Assembly: GCA_020854145.1 (NCBI GenBank)
Contig: JADZFZ010001185.1
Span: 1 to 41,732, forward strand
From: Deltaproteobacteria bacterium
Lineage (GTDB): Bacteria > Myxococcota_A > Polyangia > Polyangiales > JADZFZ01
Length of the DNA stretch: 41,732 bases
Direction of reading: 5' to 3'
This document shows, one piece after another, positions 1-9,633 of this stretch; within the stretch, counting starts at the first letter, position 1; the number at the start of each line of letters is the position of its first letter. Both the position numbers and the translations under genes were made by a program. The notes below the pieces were generated by a model. The model was not told the DNA's origin. It worked only from the letters and a program-made list of their open reading frames with translations, and did not search any database.

Positions 1-74
1 AGCGCGAAGCGTCCGACGGCCTCGGGAGCCGACGCGCGGAGCTGCTCGGCGATTCGGCGCGACGCGTTCTCCAT
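1..74 (-). CDS. N-terminal fragment of a minus-strand gene truncated by the window edge (MENASRRIAEQLRASAPEAVGRFA...)
   Basis: ATG on the minus strand at 72-74 followed by an open frame to the window edge; too short to identify. Confidence 0.35.
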   Translation of the reverse strand, partial: MENASRRIAEQLRASAPEAVGRFA

Positions 75-214
75 CGATGCAGATCTCCCGAGTGGCATGC
101 CCTTGGTCCCCGAGCGCCCCCGATTCGACAGCGCACGAGATGGGCGCTCCGTCGTCCGTGAGACGGTTGCGACTCCTGGTACGCGACGAGCGCGAGGAAG
201 CCGCCGAGAGGCAG

Positions 215-262
215 TGCCCAGGGTCGGAATCGAACCAACGACACGAGGATTTTCAGTCCGCC
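215..262 (-). pseudogene. 3'-half remnant of tRNA-Phe(GAA): anticodon arm, variable loop, T-arm and acceptor 3' strand only
   Basis: Reverse complement reads GCGGACTGAAAATCCTCGTGTCGTTGGTTCGATTCCGACCCTGGGCA: anticodon loop CTGAAAA (GAA), T-arm GTTGG-TTCGATT-CCGAC, acceptor CCTGGGC-A. No matching 5' acceptor (GCCCAGG) or D-arm in the preceding sequence. Confidence 0.65.
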
Positions 263-545
263 CCGCCGATGCAGCGAAGGCCAGGATTTCCCGATGGCTG
301 AAGGCACTGCGCTGATCCGCTGTGCCATTGGTTGTCGCCAGCTTCTCATCGGCCGCGAACTCCTGAACGGTTCCTCCGGCGGCAACATCACGTGATCCGG
401 CTGCGGACCCCAACCAACCAGGGTCACGCAGCGGCGGGCTCCGGCGACGTCCTTGGGGAGCGCGGTTCGATCGTCGGGCGGGTCGTCTGTCACGAACGAC
501 CGCGGCCACCGACGGACGGATTCGAGACCATCGAGAGGAGACCCC

Positions 546-1178
546 ATGGCGTTCCTGGGCAGAGTTCGCGCGCTGGGCCCTTCCTGCGTGCTGGTGGCGG
601 CGGCGTGCTGGTTCGTGTCGGCGGCGGAGGCGCAAGAGGAGCACGACGACGCCACGGCGCTCGAGCTCATCCGCAACCGGTTCCGGGACGAGATCCTCAC
701 GCAGCGCGAGCGGTCGGCGTGGATGCGAATCCGGCTCGCCGGAACCGAGGATGCCCCGCCGATGACGGTCACGTGTGGCCTGGCGACCGCTGCCGCACGA
801 GTGGCCGCCGAGCTGCCTCCGCTTCTGGGGATCGGCCCGACCGTTCAGGCCCGGCGGTGGGTGAGCACGAACGCCGTCCTCTCGCTGGTCGGCGATCTCG
901 AGGATGCCGCGCAGGACGCATCAAACCAGGCGGAACGTGCCGACGGCGATCTGGTGCAGCGGTTGTCCAACGCGGCGGACGCGCTTACCGAGGCCAGTGT
1001 CGTGGTGGCCCTCTGCGACGAGGAAGCCGCGGACGAGGAGGCCGCGCTCGACCGGCTCGTGGCGACGGTCGAGGCGGCCATGAGCGCGGGTGCGGGCCGT
1101 GGGGTCCTGCAGATCGTCCTGCGCGTTTACGCGGAGACGGTCGAACGCGCGCGCCGGGCTCCTCGGGTGCGCGATTGA
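546..1178 (+). CDS. Hypothetical exported protein
   Basis: ORF with signal-peptide-like N-terminus MAFLGRVRALGPSCVLVAAACWFVSAAEAQ. Confidence 0.6.
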   Translation: MAFLGRVRALGPSCVLVAAACWFVSAAEAQEEHDDATALELIRNRFRDEILTQRERSAWMRIRLAGTEDAPPMTVTCGLATAAARVAAELPPLLGIGPTVQARRWVSTNAVLSLVGDLEDAAQDASNQAERADGDLVQRLSNAADALTEASVVVALCDEEAADEEAALDRLVATVEAAMSAGAGRGVLQIVLRVYAETVERARRAPRVRD

Positions 1179-1232
1179 TGGTCACGACGCGTACGGGCAC
1201 TCCGACTGGCTGGAAGAAGGGGCATCCGTGTC

Positions 1233-2201
1233 ATGCAGAACGAAATCGAATTGAGCTGCCGGCCCTGCACGCTTTGCAAGGCCCGGTTCGTGGTCGGGTT
1301 GGCCGTATGCGGTCTGCTCGGGCTCTACCTACTTCGTCGCGGGGAATCGCCGAGCACGCACGCGCATGCTGCGGCCGAGACTCGTGCAACCGACCGGAGC
1401 CAAGACACGGCCTGCCCCGTACCTCGCAGCCCGGTCGACGAGGCCACTATCCGGCGCGACGCCGTGGAGTCGGTGCTCGACGCGAACCAGTGGGCGATCG
1501 TACCGAGCGTCTCGCCGATGCTCGAGCGACCGGACGATCGTGTTGCGGTCGTGCGCGCGCTCGCGACGCGAGGCCTCCGATCGCTCGAAGAAGTCCGAGA
1601 GCATCCCACCGTGTGGCTTGTTCGGAGCACGCTCCTCGCCTTGCTTCCGGCGACCGACCGCGCGGCCGCCGCCATTCGAGACGTCGACGCGCGGGGAACG
1701 TGGGGCGCCAGCAACGAGGCCCTCGACCTGGAGCTCACCGACCGACTCGTTCGCGTGCTCGTGCCTGCGCTGATCGAACAACGGGACGACGGCAGCGCCC
1801 GTGCGCTTCGAGCGCTCGCACCCGTGCGCGACGCACGTTCTGCCGAGCGAGCCCGCAGCGTGCTCGAGCGAGCGCTGCCCGCAGCCCGCGTGGACCGCGA
1901 GGCCCGTGCCGTCGAGACCGCGATTCGCGCCCTCGAACGCATCATCCGCCAGTCGATCGTCTCGCCGCGCTTCCGTGATCCGTACTTCGTCGAGGCTATC
2001 GCTGGGAATGTCGACCCGGACGACCCCACCTTCGGGTTGCTCCAGTGGATCCCCCGCGAGCGCCTCGCGCGCCTCGGCCCATCGCTGCTCCGTGCTCTGG
2101 TCGACAACGCGCGGCGTCATCCCCTGCCTCCGCCGCCACCGCCACCGCCCCTGCCGTGGAGGCGCCCATCTTCGAGCGCCCGGCCGTGGCCGAACCCGTG
2201 A
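1233..2201 (+). CDS. Hypothetical membrane-anchored protein with helical repeat-like body and Pro-rich tail
   Basis: N-terminal CRPCTLCKAR then TM segment FVVGLAVCGLLGLYLL; C-terminal PLPPPPPPPPLP. Confidence 0.6.
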   Translation: MQNEIELSCRPCTLCKARFVVGLAVCGLLGLYLLRRGESPSTHAHAAAETRATDRSQDTACPVPRSPVDEATIRRDAVESVLDANQWAIVPSVSPMLERPDDRVAVVRALATRGLRSLEEVREHPTVWLVRSTLLALLPATDRAAAAIRDVDARGTWGASNEALDLELTDRLVRVLVPALIEQRDDGSARALRALAPVRDARSAERARSVLERALPAARVDREARAVETAIRALERIIRQSIVSPRFRDPYFVEAIAGNVDPDDPTFGLLQWIPRERLARLGPSLLRALVDNARRHPLPPPPPPPPLPWRRPSSSARPWPNP

Positions 2202-2221
2202 GCGGAGCACACCATGGGAGC

Positions 2222-5200
2222 ATGAGCGCCGGCGAGGGCCCGACAGGAGAGACGGACGCGGTGCCGACCGAGCTCGCCGAGACGGAGCTCGCCCCGCCTG
2301 AGCTCGCGCCGACCGAGCTCGCGCCCGGCGCCTCGGCGCGTGCGGCCGAGCTGCGAGATCTCGTGATTGCTCAGGCCGGTCGGACACCGTGGGTGGCGGG
2401 TAAGACCGTCGGCGACTATCGCATCACGGGCCAACTCGCTCGCGGGGGGTTCGGGGAGGTGTATCGAGCGGTTCCAGTCGAGGAGCTCGGTCGGGGTGTG
2501 GCGAACGGCCCCGCCGTCGCCATCAAACGGTTCCTACACCTGCCATCGGATCGCGAGGGCAATGCATCGCGCGAGTCGTTCCGATGCGAAGGGATCGCGG
2601 CAGCGCTCGTCCAGCACCCGAACGTCGTCCAGGTTCTCCTGGTCGAGGAGGACGCCGACGAGCGTTACATCGTGATGGAGCTGCTCGAGGGCGAGACGCT
2701 CGCGCGCTGGAGTCAGGCGCAACGGTCAACTGCGGATGTCGTCCGCGTGGTGCTGCAGGTGCTGGACGGCCTCGAGGCCATGCACCGCGCCGGCGTGGTT
2801 CACCGCGACATCACTCCCAGCAACCTCTTCGTGACGGAAACCGGCGAGGCGAAGATCCTCGACCTGGGGCTCGCAAGCGTCCGCGTGCATCTGGGTGCGG
2901 CGACCGATCTCGCCGAGTCGGTGTCGATTCCACCGGCGATCGTGGGCACGCCCGGGTACCGGGCACCGGAGCTGTGGGACCGGCGGCCGGCCGATGAGCG
3001 ATCCGATGTCTGGTCTGTCGGTGCAGTCCTGTTCCAGCTGCTCGCGGGAACGCCCGCATTCGCTGATGGACGACGCCCATACGAGCTGCCCTGCACCGAC
3101 GGTCTGCCGTGCGGCGGCGTGGTGGAGCGTGCGCTGCAGCTCGATCCCTCCAAGCGTTATCCCAGCGCGAGCGCGATGGCCGGGGCTCTGGGCGCAGCGC
3201 TCGCGTCCGTCGACGGAGGACTTCTCCGGACGCTGGCCGAAGAGATCGCGACGACGGGCGTCGAGCGGGTCGTGGAGGTCCTTGGGAAGAACGAGGCCGC
3301 CTCGTTCGTCGCAGCGGTTCTGCGAGGGTGTCTCGCCGATCGTCCGGGTGGCGATACCGACCACGAGGAGCTCGCCGTTCGCCTCGCGCAGGCGCTGCTG
3401 CTCCGTCTCGACTCTGCGGCGCACGAAGAGCTGAGGGCGCTGCTCGATGCAGCCAAGTCGCATCGCGGGCCTCGGGCATGGCTGCGGCCCACGAGCGCGA
3501 CGCTGGCCGAGCGGTCGGCGGCGCTACGAGCGCGTTACCGTGGGCATGGTTCGTCGCCGTCGTGCGTCACGCTCGGCAACGACGGCACCGCCGCGAGCGC
3601 CGACCGCGCGGGTTGCGTCCGCGCCTGGAAGGCGCGCGACGGAACGGAGCGGACGGCGTGGATGTACCCGGACGCGATCGCGAAGATCGAGCTCGCCGAG
3701 GACCTACGCACGCTCCTCGTCGGCGACGACGACGGCGTGGTACGCGGATTCGACCAGACGACGGGATCGCAGCTGTGGGCGTGCCGCACGCGCCTGGACC
3801 GGCCCCTGTCAGAGCGCGAGCTCCGGCTGCTGGCGCTCGACCTCGACGGGGCGCAGCTCACCACGGTCCACGGAATCGGTCTGATACGCATCCACGCGCC
3901 CCTCGATGGCGATCCGAGCAAGATCGTAGTGAACGTGGCTCCCGTGGTACCCAACGTGGCAGGCGCTGCGCCCGCGGTCGGCCTGACGCTGCGGTTCGAA
4001 CACGCGGTCCTCGGTTGCGCGCTCGTACGCGGCTCGCCCCGCCTAGCCGTCGTCGTCTCAGAAACGGAGCTTGCGGTCGTGGAGTGGGGCGCGACGCGCG
4101 CAACGGAGGTGCTGCGGTCGGAGCTGCCCAAGGACCCGGTGAGCTTGGTCCACGAGAGGGTGCGGCTCTTCCAGGGACCCCGGGCCCGCGTCGCGGCCGA
4201 CCGAGCCGACACCGATCTCATCGTGGCCGCCCTAAGCGAGTACGGCAGGATCGGCGTCTTCGCGGCGGCCCTCGCGCGATCGGAGCCCCTACGGCTCGTA
4301 GGCATGATCGAGGGGGGCGATACTCCATACCCCATCACGTCTCTAGCGGTGTCGGGAAGGCGGCTCGCCGCCGGTTGCGGCGACGGCTCGCTCATCGTGT
4401 TCGATGTTGATGACAACCAACTGAAGCCGAGGGGATGGGAGCCGGCGCACGCTGGGGCAGTCGTCGACCTCGCCATGCGCGGCGCGTTCCTCGTGTCGGC
4501 CTCGGCCGACGGGACGTGCGCTACGTGGATGCCCGATCGCTTCGCCGCAAGCGATGCGCGCACCATGCGCGCTCGCCCGACAGCGCAGCGACCTGCACGA
4601 CGAGACCGAGACGGCGGCGAGTGGGTAGCGACCGCGCAGACCGGGCAGCTCGAGCTCGTTGCGCCCGACGGAACGTCTCGATCGAGCCCGCCGCCGGACG
4701 ATCGATACCGCTGGTGGCGTTGCGCCGCTGCGAGCTCGGACGGCGCGCGCATTGCTGGATGGGACGGCGCCGAGATCGTCGTGTGGCATTCGACCACCGA
4801 GCCATGGACCGTGCTCGATCGGTGTGCGACCCGCGGTTGGGCTGGAGACGCCCCAGTCGCGATCGAGCGGATGGCGTTCAGGACCGACGGCGCGCTCGTG
4901 GCCATCGCCAGAGAGGACTCCGCACGGTGGGGACCCAGATGGGAACGCCCGCCACACCACGATCCCCCGATGTGTAGCCTGTACGTCTGGTTGCCCGGGA
5001 GCTCGGTGGCCCCATGGAGGTCCGCAAACCTCCGCGACGATGCGCACCTCGTCGCCTGGCTCGCTCCGAGCGGCTCGGTAGCGGTCGTAGCAGCACGGGA
5101 TTCGGTGTGGCGAGCGTCCGTGCGTGACGGTGAGCCTGGCGGACCTCTCGTCGAGGTGCAGACCTGGGAGCAGGCGCGAGACGGGAGCGAGGTCTCGTGC

Positions 5201-6169
5201 GTCGCTGCGTCGGACTCGGGCGATCGGGTCGTGCTGGCAACCGGCACACTGGTCGAGGTGTGGCAAGTAAGCCCGCCACGGCTCGCGACCGTGACGCTCG
5301 ACGCAAGGGTCGAGGCGGTCGCCGTCGAGCCCGACCAGACCGTCGTTGCCGTCGATGTGTCGGGGATCGAGCATCGGTTCGAGTGGGTTCCTCCCGCCAT
5401 CGGGGCTGGATGGGTTTGTCGCCCTCGCGCCCGCGAGGACGTTCATGCCGCGTGGCATCGCCTGCGGCCCGTGCTTGCGAAGCCTCCGAGCCCGCGCCTC
5501 GACGACGTCCAACGCATCGCGCGTCTCGCCCCCGACGTGGGGCATCTCGCGCAGCAGCTCGAGCTCGAGGAGCTCCTGGCGCCGGGGACCGTGTACGCCG
5601 CCCGGTGTGGTGACTGCGACTGGGGATCGGTCCCGTATTCCGATGAGTGCGACTCGGGCTACGAAACGTGCGGGGCGTGCAGCCGGACGGGGCTCGTCGT
5701 ATCCACCAAACCATCGCAGGCGCTCCTCTGCGCGCTGGCGAGCGATCCCATCGGCGTGCGCCGCGTCGAGCGATCCGCCCGCTCCTTCGAGCAAGCCGTC
5801 CGCGCGATCGCGCCCCAATCGTCCTGGACGAGCCGGCGGATCTCCGTCTGGGTCGACGAGCCGCAGCTCGAGAACCTGGGAGACAACAACGGGCTGTGGT
5901 GGCTTCGTGAATGGTTGGGCGACGCAGCCCTGGCGTTTTTCGACCCAGCGACGCGCTGGACACGCGGCGCATCGCGCGACCTCGCTGCCGATCACGCCTG
6001 GAGAACGAAGCGGGAGTTGCCCCGATCGTTGACCACCGATCGACGCGAGCTGCGCGGCCTGGTGTTCGCCGATCTGCCTTCGCCGTTCGGTCCGCTCGTC
6101 GACATCTGGAACGAGGGCTACGGCGTGATGGTGCTGGAGCCCTACGTGGTGCTCCTGGCGCCGACCTGA
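2222..6169 (+). CDS. Serine/threonine protein kinase fused to WD40-like beta-propeller and C-terminal Cys cluster
   Basis: Glycine loop LARGGFGEVYRAV, VAIKRF, VVHRDITPSNLFV, KILDLGLAS, GTPGYRAPELWDRRPADERSDVWSVGAVLFQLL; then WD40-like repeats (e.g. GGVVDLAMRGAFLVSASADGTCATW) and ARCGDCDWGSVPYSDECDSGYETCGACSRTG. Start chosen at ATG 2222. Confidence 0.9.
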   Translation: MSAGEGPTGETDAVPTELAETELAPPELAPTELAPGASARAAELRDLVIAQAGRTPWVAGKTVGDYRITGQLARGGFGEVYRAVPVEELGRGVANGPAVAIKRFLHLPSDREGNASRESFRCEGIAAALVQHPNVVQVLLVEEDADERYIVMELLEGETLARWSQAQRSTADVVRVVLQVLDGLEAMHRAGVVHRDITPSNLFVTETGEAKILDLGLASVRVHLGAATDLAESVSIPPAIVGTPGYRAPELWDRRPADERSDVWSVGAVLFQLLAGTPAFADGRRPYELPCTDGLPCGGVVERALQLDPSKRYPSASAMAGALGAALASVDGGLLRTLAEEIATTGVERVVEVLGKNEAASFVAAVLRGCLADRPGGDTDHEELAVRLAQALLLRLDSAAHEELRALLDAAKSHRGPRAWLRPTSATLAERSAALRARYRGHGSSPSCVTLGNDGTAASADRAGCVRAWKARDGTERTAWMYPDAIAKIELAEDLRTLLVGDDDGVVRGFDQTTGSQLWACRTRLDRPLSERELRLLALDLDGAQLTTVHGIGLIRIHAPLDGDPSKIVVNVAPVVPNVAGAAPAVGLTLRFEHAVLGCALVRGSPRLAVVVSETELAVVEWGATRATEVLRSELPKDPVSLVHERVRLFQGPRARVAADRADTDLIVAALSEYGRIGVFAAALARSEPLRLVGMIEGGDTPYPITSLAVSGRRLAAGCGDGSLIVFDVDDNQLKPRGWEPAHAGAVVDLAMRGAFLVSASADGTCATWMPDRFAASDARTMRARPTAQRPARRDRDGGEWVATAQTGQLELVAPDGTSRSSPPPDDRYRWWRCAAASSDGARIAGWDGAEIVVWHSTTEPWTVLDRCATRGWAGDAPVAIERMAFRTDGALVAIAREDSARWGPRWERPPHHDPPMCSLYVWLPGSSVAPWRSANLRDDAHLVAWLAPSGSVAVVAARDSVWRASVRDGEPGGPLVEVQTWEQARDGSEVSCVAASDSGDRVVLATGTLVEVWQVSPPRLATVTLDARVEAVAVEPDQTVVAVDVSGIEHRFEWVPPAIGAGWVCRPRAREDVHAAWHRLRPVLAKPPSPRLDDVQRIARLAPDVGHLAQQLELEELLAPGTVYAARCGDCDWGSVPYSDECDSGYETCGACSRTGLVVSTKPSQALLCALASDPIGVRRVERSARSFEQAVRAIAPQSSWTSRRISVWVDEPQLENLGDNNGLWWLREWLGDAALAFFDPATRWTRGASRDLAADHAWRTKRELPRSLTTDRRELRGLVFADLPSPFGPLVDIWNEGYGVMVLEPYVVLLAPT
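2266..2326 (+). repeat. 15-nt period tandem repeat encoding (A)xxELA pentapeptides
   Basis: gagctcgcc/gcg recurs four times at 15-nt spacing; protein TELAETELAPPELAPTELAP. Confidence 0.8.
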
Positions 6170-6795
6170 GGATCGATCTCGCGCCCGAGCTTCCGGAGCC
6201 GAGGCTCGAGCTTGCGGTGGAACCTCTGCTTCAGGTTCTGCGTCCGCTTCGAGGTCACCTCGCCCTCGCCTCCCTGCAGGACGTGAGCTACCTCCTCCCA
6301 GGACAGGCCCAAGTAGTAGAGGCGGACGATCTCCCAGTCTTCCTCCGACCAGGTTTCCTCCGACAGCGCCTCCGAGCCCTTCACGACGAGCGCGCGGCGC
6401 TCGGCCAGAAGGCACTCGCGCTCGAGCGCGGGCGTCGAGTGCAGCGACTGCGCAGCGATCTCCAGCACGCTGGAGGTCCAGGGATCTTCCAGACGCCCGT
6501 TCGAACGGTGGAAGCTGTTGGCCAGGTTCCTCGCGATCACGAAAGCCCAAGCTCGTATGGGGCATTCCCCCCGAAACACCGGAAGCGAACGCAGCAGCCC
6601 GAGCGCCAGATCCTGATACACGTCTTCCGCATCGGCGCGCTGTGGAAGCCTGGTCACGAGATACGCGAAGAGACTGGGGCCATGGTGGTTGAGCACCACC
6701 TGAAGCGCACACTTGTGCTGACCTTCAGAGACCAACTTCCTGACCTGCTCCTGGATCCTGGCCTGCTCCTGAACCCCGTCAGCTTTGGATGCCAT
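6142..6795 (-). CDS. RNA polymerase sigma factor, ECF-like
   Basis: Region 2-like YLVTRLPQRADAEDVYQDLALGLLRSLPVFRGECPIRAWAFVIARNLANSFHR; region 4-like EEDWEIVRLYYLGLSWEEVAHVLQ. Confidence 0.85.
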   Translation of the reverse strand: MASKADGVQEQARIQEQVRKLVSEGQHKCALQVVLNHHGPSLFAYLVTRLPQRADAEDVYQDLALGLLRSLPVFRGECPIRAWAFVIARNLANSFHRSNGRLEDPWTSSVLEIAAQSLHSTPALERECLLAERRALVVKGSEALSEETWSEEDWEIVRLYYLGLSWEEVAHVLQGGEGEVTSKRTQNLKQRFHRKLEPRLRKLGREIDPQVGARSTT

Positions 6796-6880
6796 CGCTA
6801 CCTCCTCGATCGTGCCGTCACCACAGTCGCGCCGCCGATGCGGTCGTCTCAGCGGGCTGTGAAGAATCGCACGCCCTGCC

Positions 6881-7768
6881 TCACGACCGTGCGGGGCGCC
6901 ACCACCGCCGCAGGCACTTGCGAAGCGCTGCGACGCCCCGTGCGAGCAGCGACTGCCGCTGCCGAACGACCCTCGGCGCTTCGCTGCGCGGCGGCCACTC
7001 CACCGTCACCCTCTGAACGATCCGCGGGAGGGGCCCGTAGCCTGCCCCCTCCGGGCCGAGATCCGGCAGATCCTCCACGTAGATCTCGAATGGATCGGAC
7101 GGCCAGTCGAGGTCGGTTCGATCGACGTACACGCTTCGACGCTCGACGCGCGGGGGTGCGGCGGGGTTGCGCGGGTCGGCCACCAACGCGCGCTGCGCGA
7201 CGACGGGCACGTAGACGAGAAGCCCGCCCTCGGGGAGCGCGAGAGGGTAGGCGCCGCGTTCCCAACACGACATGAGCGCCGACCACGGCGAGTCGGTAGT
7301 TCCTTCGCGAGCCACCCATCCGACGTGCGCGAGCGCAGTGGCGAGGCCTGGGCGCGCGGTGGTCCACAGCGGTTCGAGCGTACGTGCCCACGGCTGCGAT
7401 CGCTGCTGGGACTCACGTACTGCAGACTCGACCTCCGTTCGCAGTGCGCCCGTCGCACCGCGTTGCTCGACGAGACGCTCGAGTGTCTCGACGGTCGTCT
7501 CGAAGAGGCACGCCTCGTCGAATCGCTCGCAGGTCTCTTCCATCCCGCGCGTCACGACGACGCGTGGACAGAGGCGGCTGGTGCTCGGGAGATGACGCGC
7601 GACGAGTCGCGCGTGTTCTTTCGCGGTGAGATCGAGCCAGTCCATCGCCGCCGGCTCGAGCTCGTGCAGCTCGAGGTCGGGGTCGAGCCAACGGATGCGA
7701 CGGATGCGTTCGATCTCCCGCGCGATGGGATCGCCGAGCAGGTTTGGGTCCGCGACTCGGTAGCTCAT
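6881..7768 (-). CDS. Hypothetical protein in MoxR/vWA module
   Basis: Intact ORF collinear with downstream and upstream minus-strand genes; no recognised motif. Confidence 0.65.
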   Translation of the reverse strand: MSYRVADPNLLGDPIAREIERIRRIRWLDPDLELHELEPAAMDWLDLTAKEHARLVARHLPSTSRLCPRVVVTRGMEETCERFDEACLFETTVETLERLVEQRGATGALRTEVESAVRESQQRSQPWARTLEPLWTTARPGLATALAHVGWVAREGTTDSPWSALMSCWERGAYPLALPEGGLLVYVPVVAQRALVADPRNPAAPPRVERRSVYVDRTDLDWPSDPFEIYVEDLPDLGPEGAGYGPLPRIVQRVTVEWPPRSEAPRVVRQRQSLLARGVAALRKCLRRWWRPARS

Positions 7769-7781
7769 CGGCGTCGGCCCT

Positions 7782-8360
7782 TCACAAGATCGGCGAGGCG
7801 TGGGGCGCTGCGCAGACGGCCGCGAAGTAGCTCGGGACCGACAGACACAGTCCTTCGTTGGGCATCCCCGACACCTGGGTGTCGTGCGGCCGGTGAAAAC
7901 TGCTCGGGCCGGTCAGGTAGTAGTCGTGAGCTGGCAGGCAGTGGCGCCGCCGGACGACGCGCGAGCTGCAGGAGAAGACCGCGTGTCCCCAAAAGCGTCC
8001 GCGGCGGTCGTAGGTTCGTGAGCTTCTCACCGCGATGCACGTCTCTCCGTGCTCGTGACACGTCTCGGCGGCGCTGCGCTCGAGCGCGATCGGGCGGAGT
8101 GAAACACGCAAGAACCCCGCGTTCATCTCGCGGCGGAAGCCGGCGATCTGGCGGGCGAGGTCTCCGGACATTCGCTCGAGCCCGGCGACGCGACGCTCGA
8201 TGCGTGCAACGGGTTCCTCCGGCGTCTCCTCCGCGTCCGCCAGCGAGGCCGACGTCGCCGAGGGCGACCCGTCGGCGATCCGTTCGGTGTCCCGAGACGA
8301 CGACTCCACGCAACCACCTGCAAGGGCCACCCACAGAACGACGACGGCAAGCCGATTCAT
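7782..8360 (-). CDS. Hypothetical lipoprotein
   Basis: MNRLAVVVLWVALAGGC lipobox; Cys-rich C-terminus. Longer ORF to 9305 rejected because it overlaps the HExxH/vWA gene. Confidence 0.65.
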   Translation of the reverse strand: MNRLAVVVLWVALAGGCVESSSRDTERIADGSPSATSASLADAEETPEEPVARIERRVAGLERMSGDLARQIAGFRREMNAGFLRVSLRPIALERSAAETCHEHGETCIAVRSSRTYDRRGRFWGHAVFSCSSRVVRRRHCLPAHDYYLTGPSSFHRPHDTQVSGMPNEGLCLSVPSYFAAVCAAPHASPIL

Positions 8361-8430
8361 GGCGCCTCCCTTCTCGAGATAGGAGGTCGCCAACCCAATC
8401 GACTCGTGACATCCAACGCGCGTTGCCCGC

Positions 8431-9633
8431 TCAGCGCATCCGCACGACGCGGCCCCAGCGCGCCGGTGCCCTACCCCGCGGAACCAGGCACCACACGACC
8501 GGCAGCGCAGGCGCACGCTCGGGGGCTGGTCCTTCGCCGTCCGTGAAATAGACAGCGACGTCTGCGCCGCGGAGGTGCGGTGAAGAGAAAACCGGCCTGA
8601 GGTCGGTGCCGCCCCGCCCCGTGAGGGATGTGATCGGACCCGTGTACCGATAGGCGCTGTGCACTGCTGCGTCCGCCTCGAGGACAAAGACCTCGTGGTC
8701 ACGTGCGAGGTGCGCGAGCTCGCTGCAGATGGCGCCGAGCGCCGCGTCATCGATCGAGCCGCTCGTGTCGATGGCGGCGACGACGCGCGGCCGGCCAGGA
8801 TGAGCGACGGTCCCCGCCACGACGCCGACCAGCTCGGGCATGCGGCGCGGCGGGCGATGGAGCACGCGCCGTCGACCGGTGTGGTCGCGGACGTACGCGC
8901 GGAGCAGCAGGCGCCAGTCGATGTCGGGCGCGTGCTCCGAGAGTCGTTGAACGCGAGCGATTGCACGTCCTGGCGACTCGCCGCGCGCGACCGCTTCGAT
9001 CGCGGCGCGAATCGCGGGCTCCATTCGTGCTCGCTCATCGGGCGTCGTCTGGTCGAGCGCTTCCTCGACCGCGGCGCGCGTGACGAGCTCCGTCCACGCC
9101 CCCGCCGACGCGACCTCCGACCAGATGGTGTGATCGTCGAGCGAACGTGCTGCGAGCTCCTGTCGTCGCGCTTCTCGACTGTGATTGCCACGCGCGCTGC
9201 GACGCGAGGCCAGTCGCAGATAGCGGGTCTCCGTATCCTCCCCTGGCGGGAGCTCCGGAAACATCTCAAGTCGAATGGGACTCCCTGGGAGCGGCTCGTG
9301 GACATGCTCGTTTACGGTCACCTCTTCTGCGAGAAGACGCGCGACGGTGTCTCGATATCGGGAGCGATCGACGTGGGGGTGAGCGAAGAGGATGTGCAGA
9401 GTTTCATGAACCAGAGTACCGATCCTTTGCTGCGGCGTGCACGACAGGACGAATGCCGCGTCGTAGAGGAACACGATGGATCCGCCCCGCACCGTGACTG
9501 CCATCGTCGCCACTCGAGGGTCCTCCTCCAACCGTGCGGCCGAGACGAGGTGCGCATGAAACGGATAGCTCGCCACCATCTTGTGGATGGCGGCCTCCAG
9601 TTGCTCGCGCGCGTGGCGAGCGTCCGGCGTCAC
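8431..9633 (-). CDS. Putative metallopeptidase with vWA-like domain (DUF2201-like)
   Basis: HETLHILFAH (HExxH) near N-terminus; C-terminal VVAAIDTSGSIDD MIDAS-like (DxSxS), AVYFTDGEGPAP. GTG start at 9633 overlaps the stop of the MoxR gene. Confidence 0.8.
   Translation of the reverse strand: MTPDARHAREQLEAAIHKMVASYPFHAHLVSAARLEEDPRVATMAVTVRGGSIVFLYDAAFVLSCTPQQRIGTLVHETLHILFAHPHVDRSRYRDTVARLLAEEVTVNEHVHEPLPGSPIRLEMFPELPPGEDTETRYLRLASRRSARGNHSREARRQELAARSLDDHTIWSEVASAGAWTELVTRAAVEEALDQTTPDERARMEPAIRAAIEAVARGESPGRAIARVQRLSEHAPDIDWRLLLRAYVRDHTGRRRVLHRPPRRMPELVGVVAGTVAHPGRPRVVAAIDTSGSIDDAALGAICSELAHLARDHEVFVLEADAAVHSAYRYTGPITSLTGRGGTDLRPVFSSPHLRGADVAVYFTDGEGPAPERAPALPVVWCLVPRGRAPARWGRVVRMR

Noticed and set aside
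215-345. Complete tRNA with intron on the minus strand (D-arm-like sequence gcacagcggatcagcgc further upstream)
   Set aside because: No 5' acceptor strand pairing with CCTGGGC was found and no anticodon-stem continuity; a 3' remnant is the simpler reading.
2122-2160. Poly-proline tract as a frameshift or phase-variation signal
   Set aside because: Triplet-periodic codons in a Pro-rich tail; no evidence of alternative frames being used.
3535-5400. 621-aa minus-strand ORF antisense to the kinase gene
   Set aside because: Ser/Thr/Arg-rich shadow translation of a confirmed CDS; no domain signal.
4343-6712. 789-aa minus-strand ORF antisense to the kinase-propeller gene
   Set aside because: Typical high-GC shadow ORF: Arg/Pro/Ala-rich, no motif, conflicts with the well-supported kinase and sigma genes.
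7782-9305. 507-aa minus-strand ORF as a single protein
   Set aside because: Upstream two-thirds is a shadow frame of the HExxH/vWA gene; a credible lipoprotein start lies at 8360.
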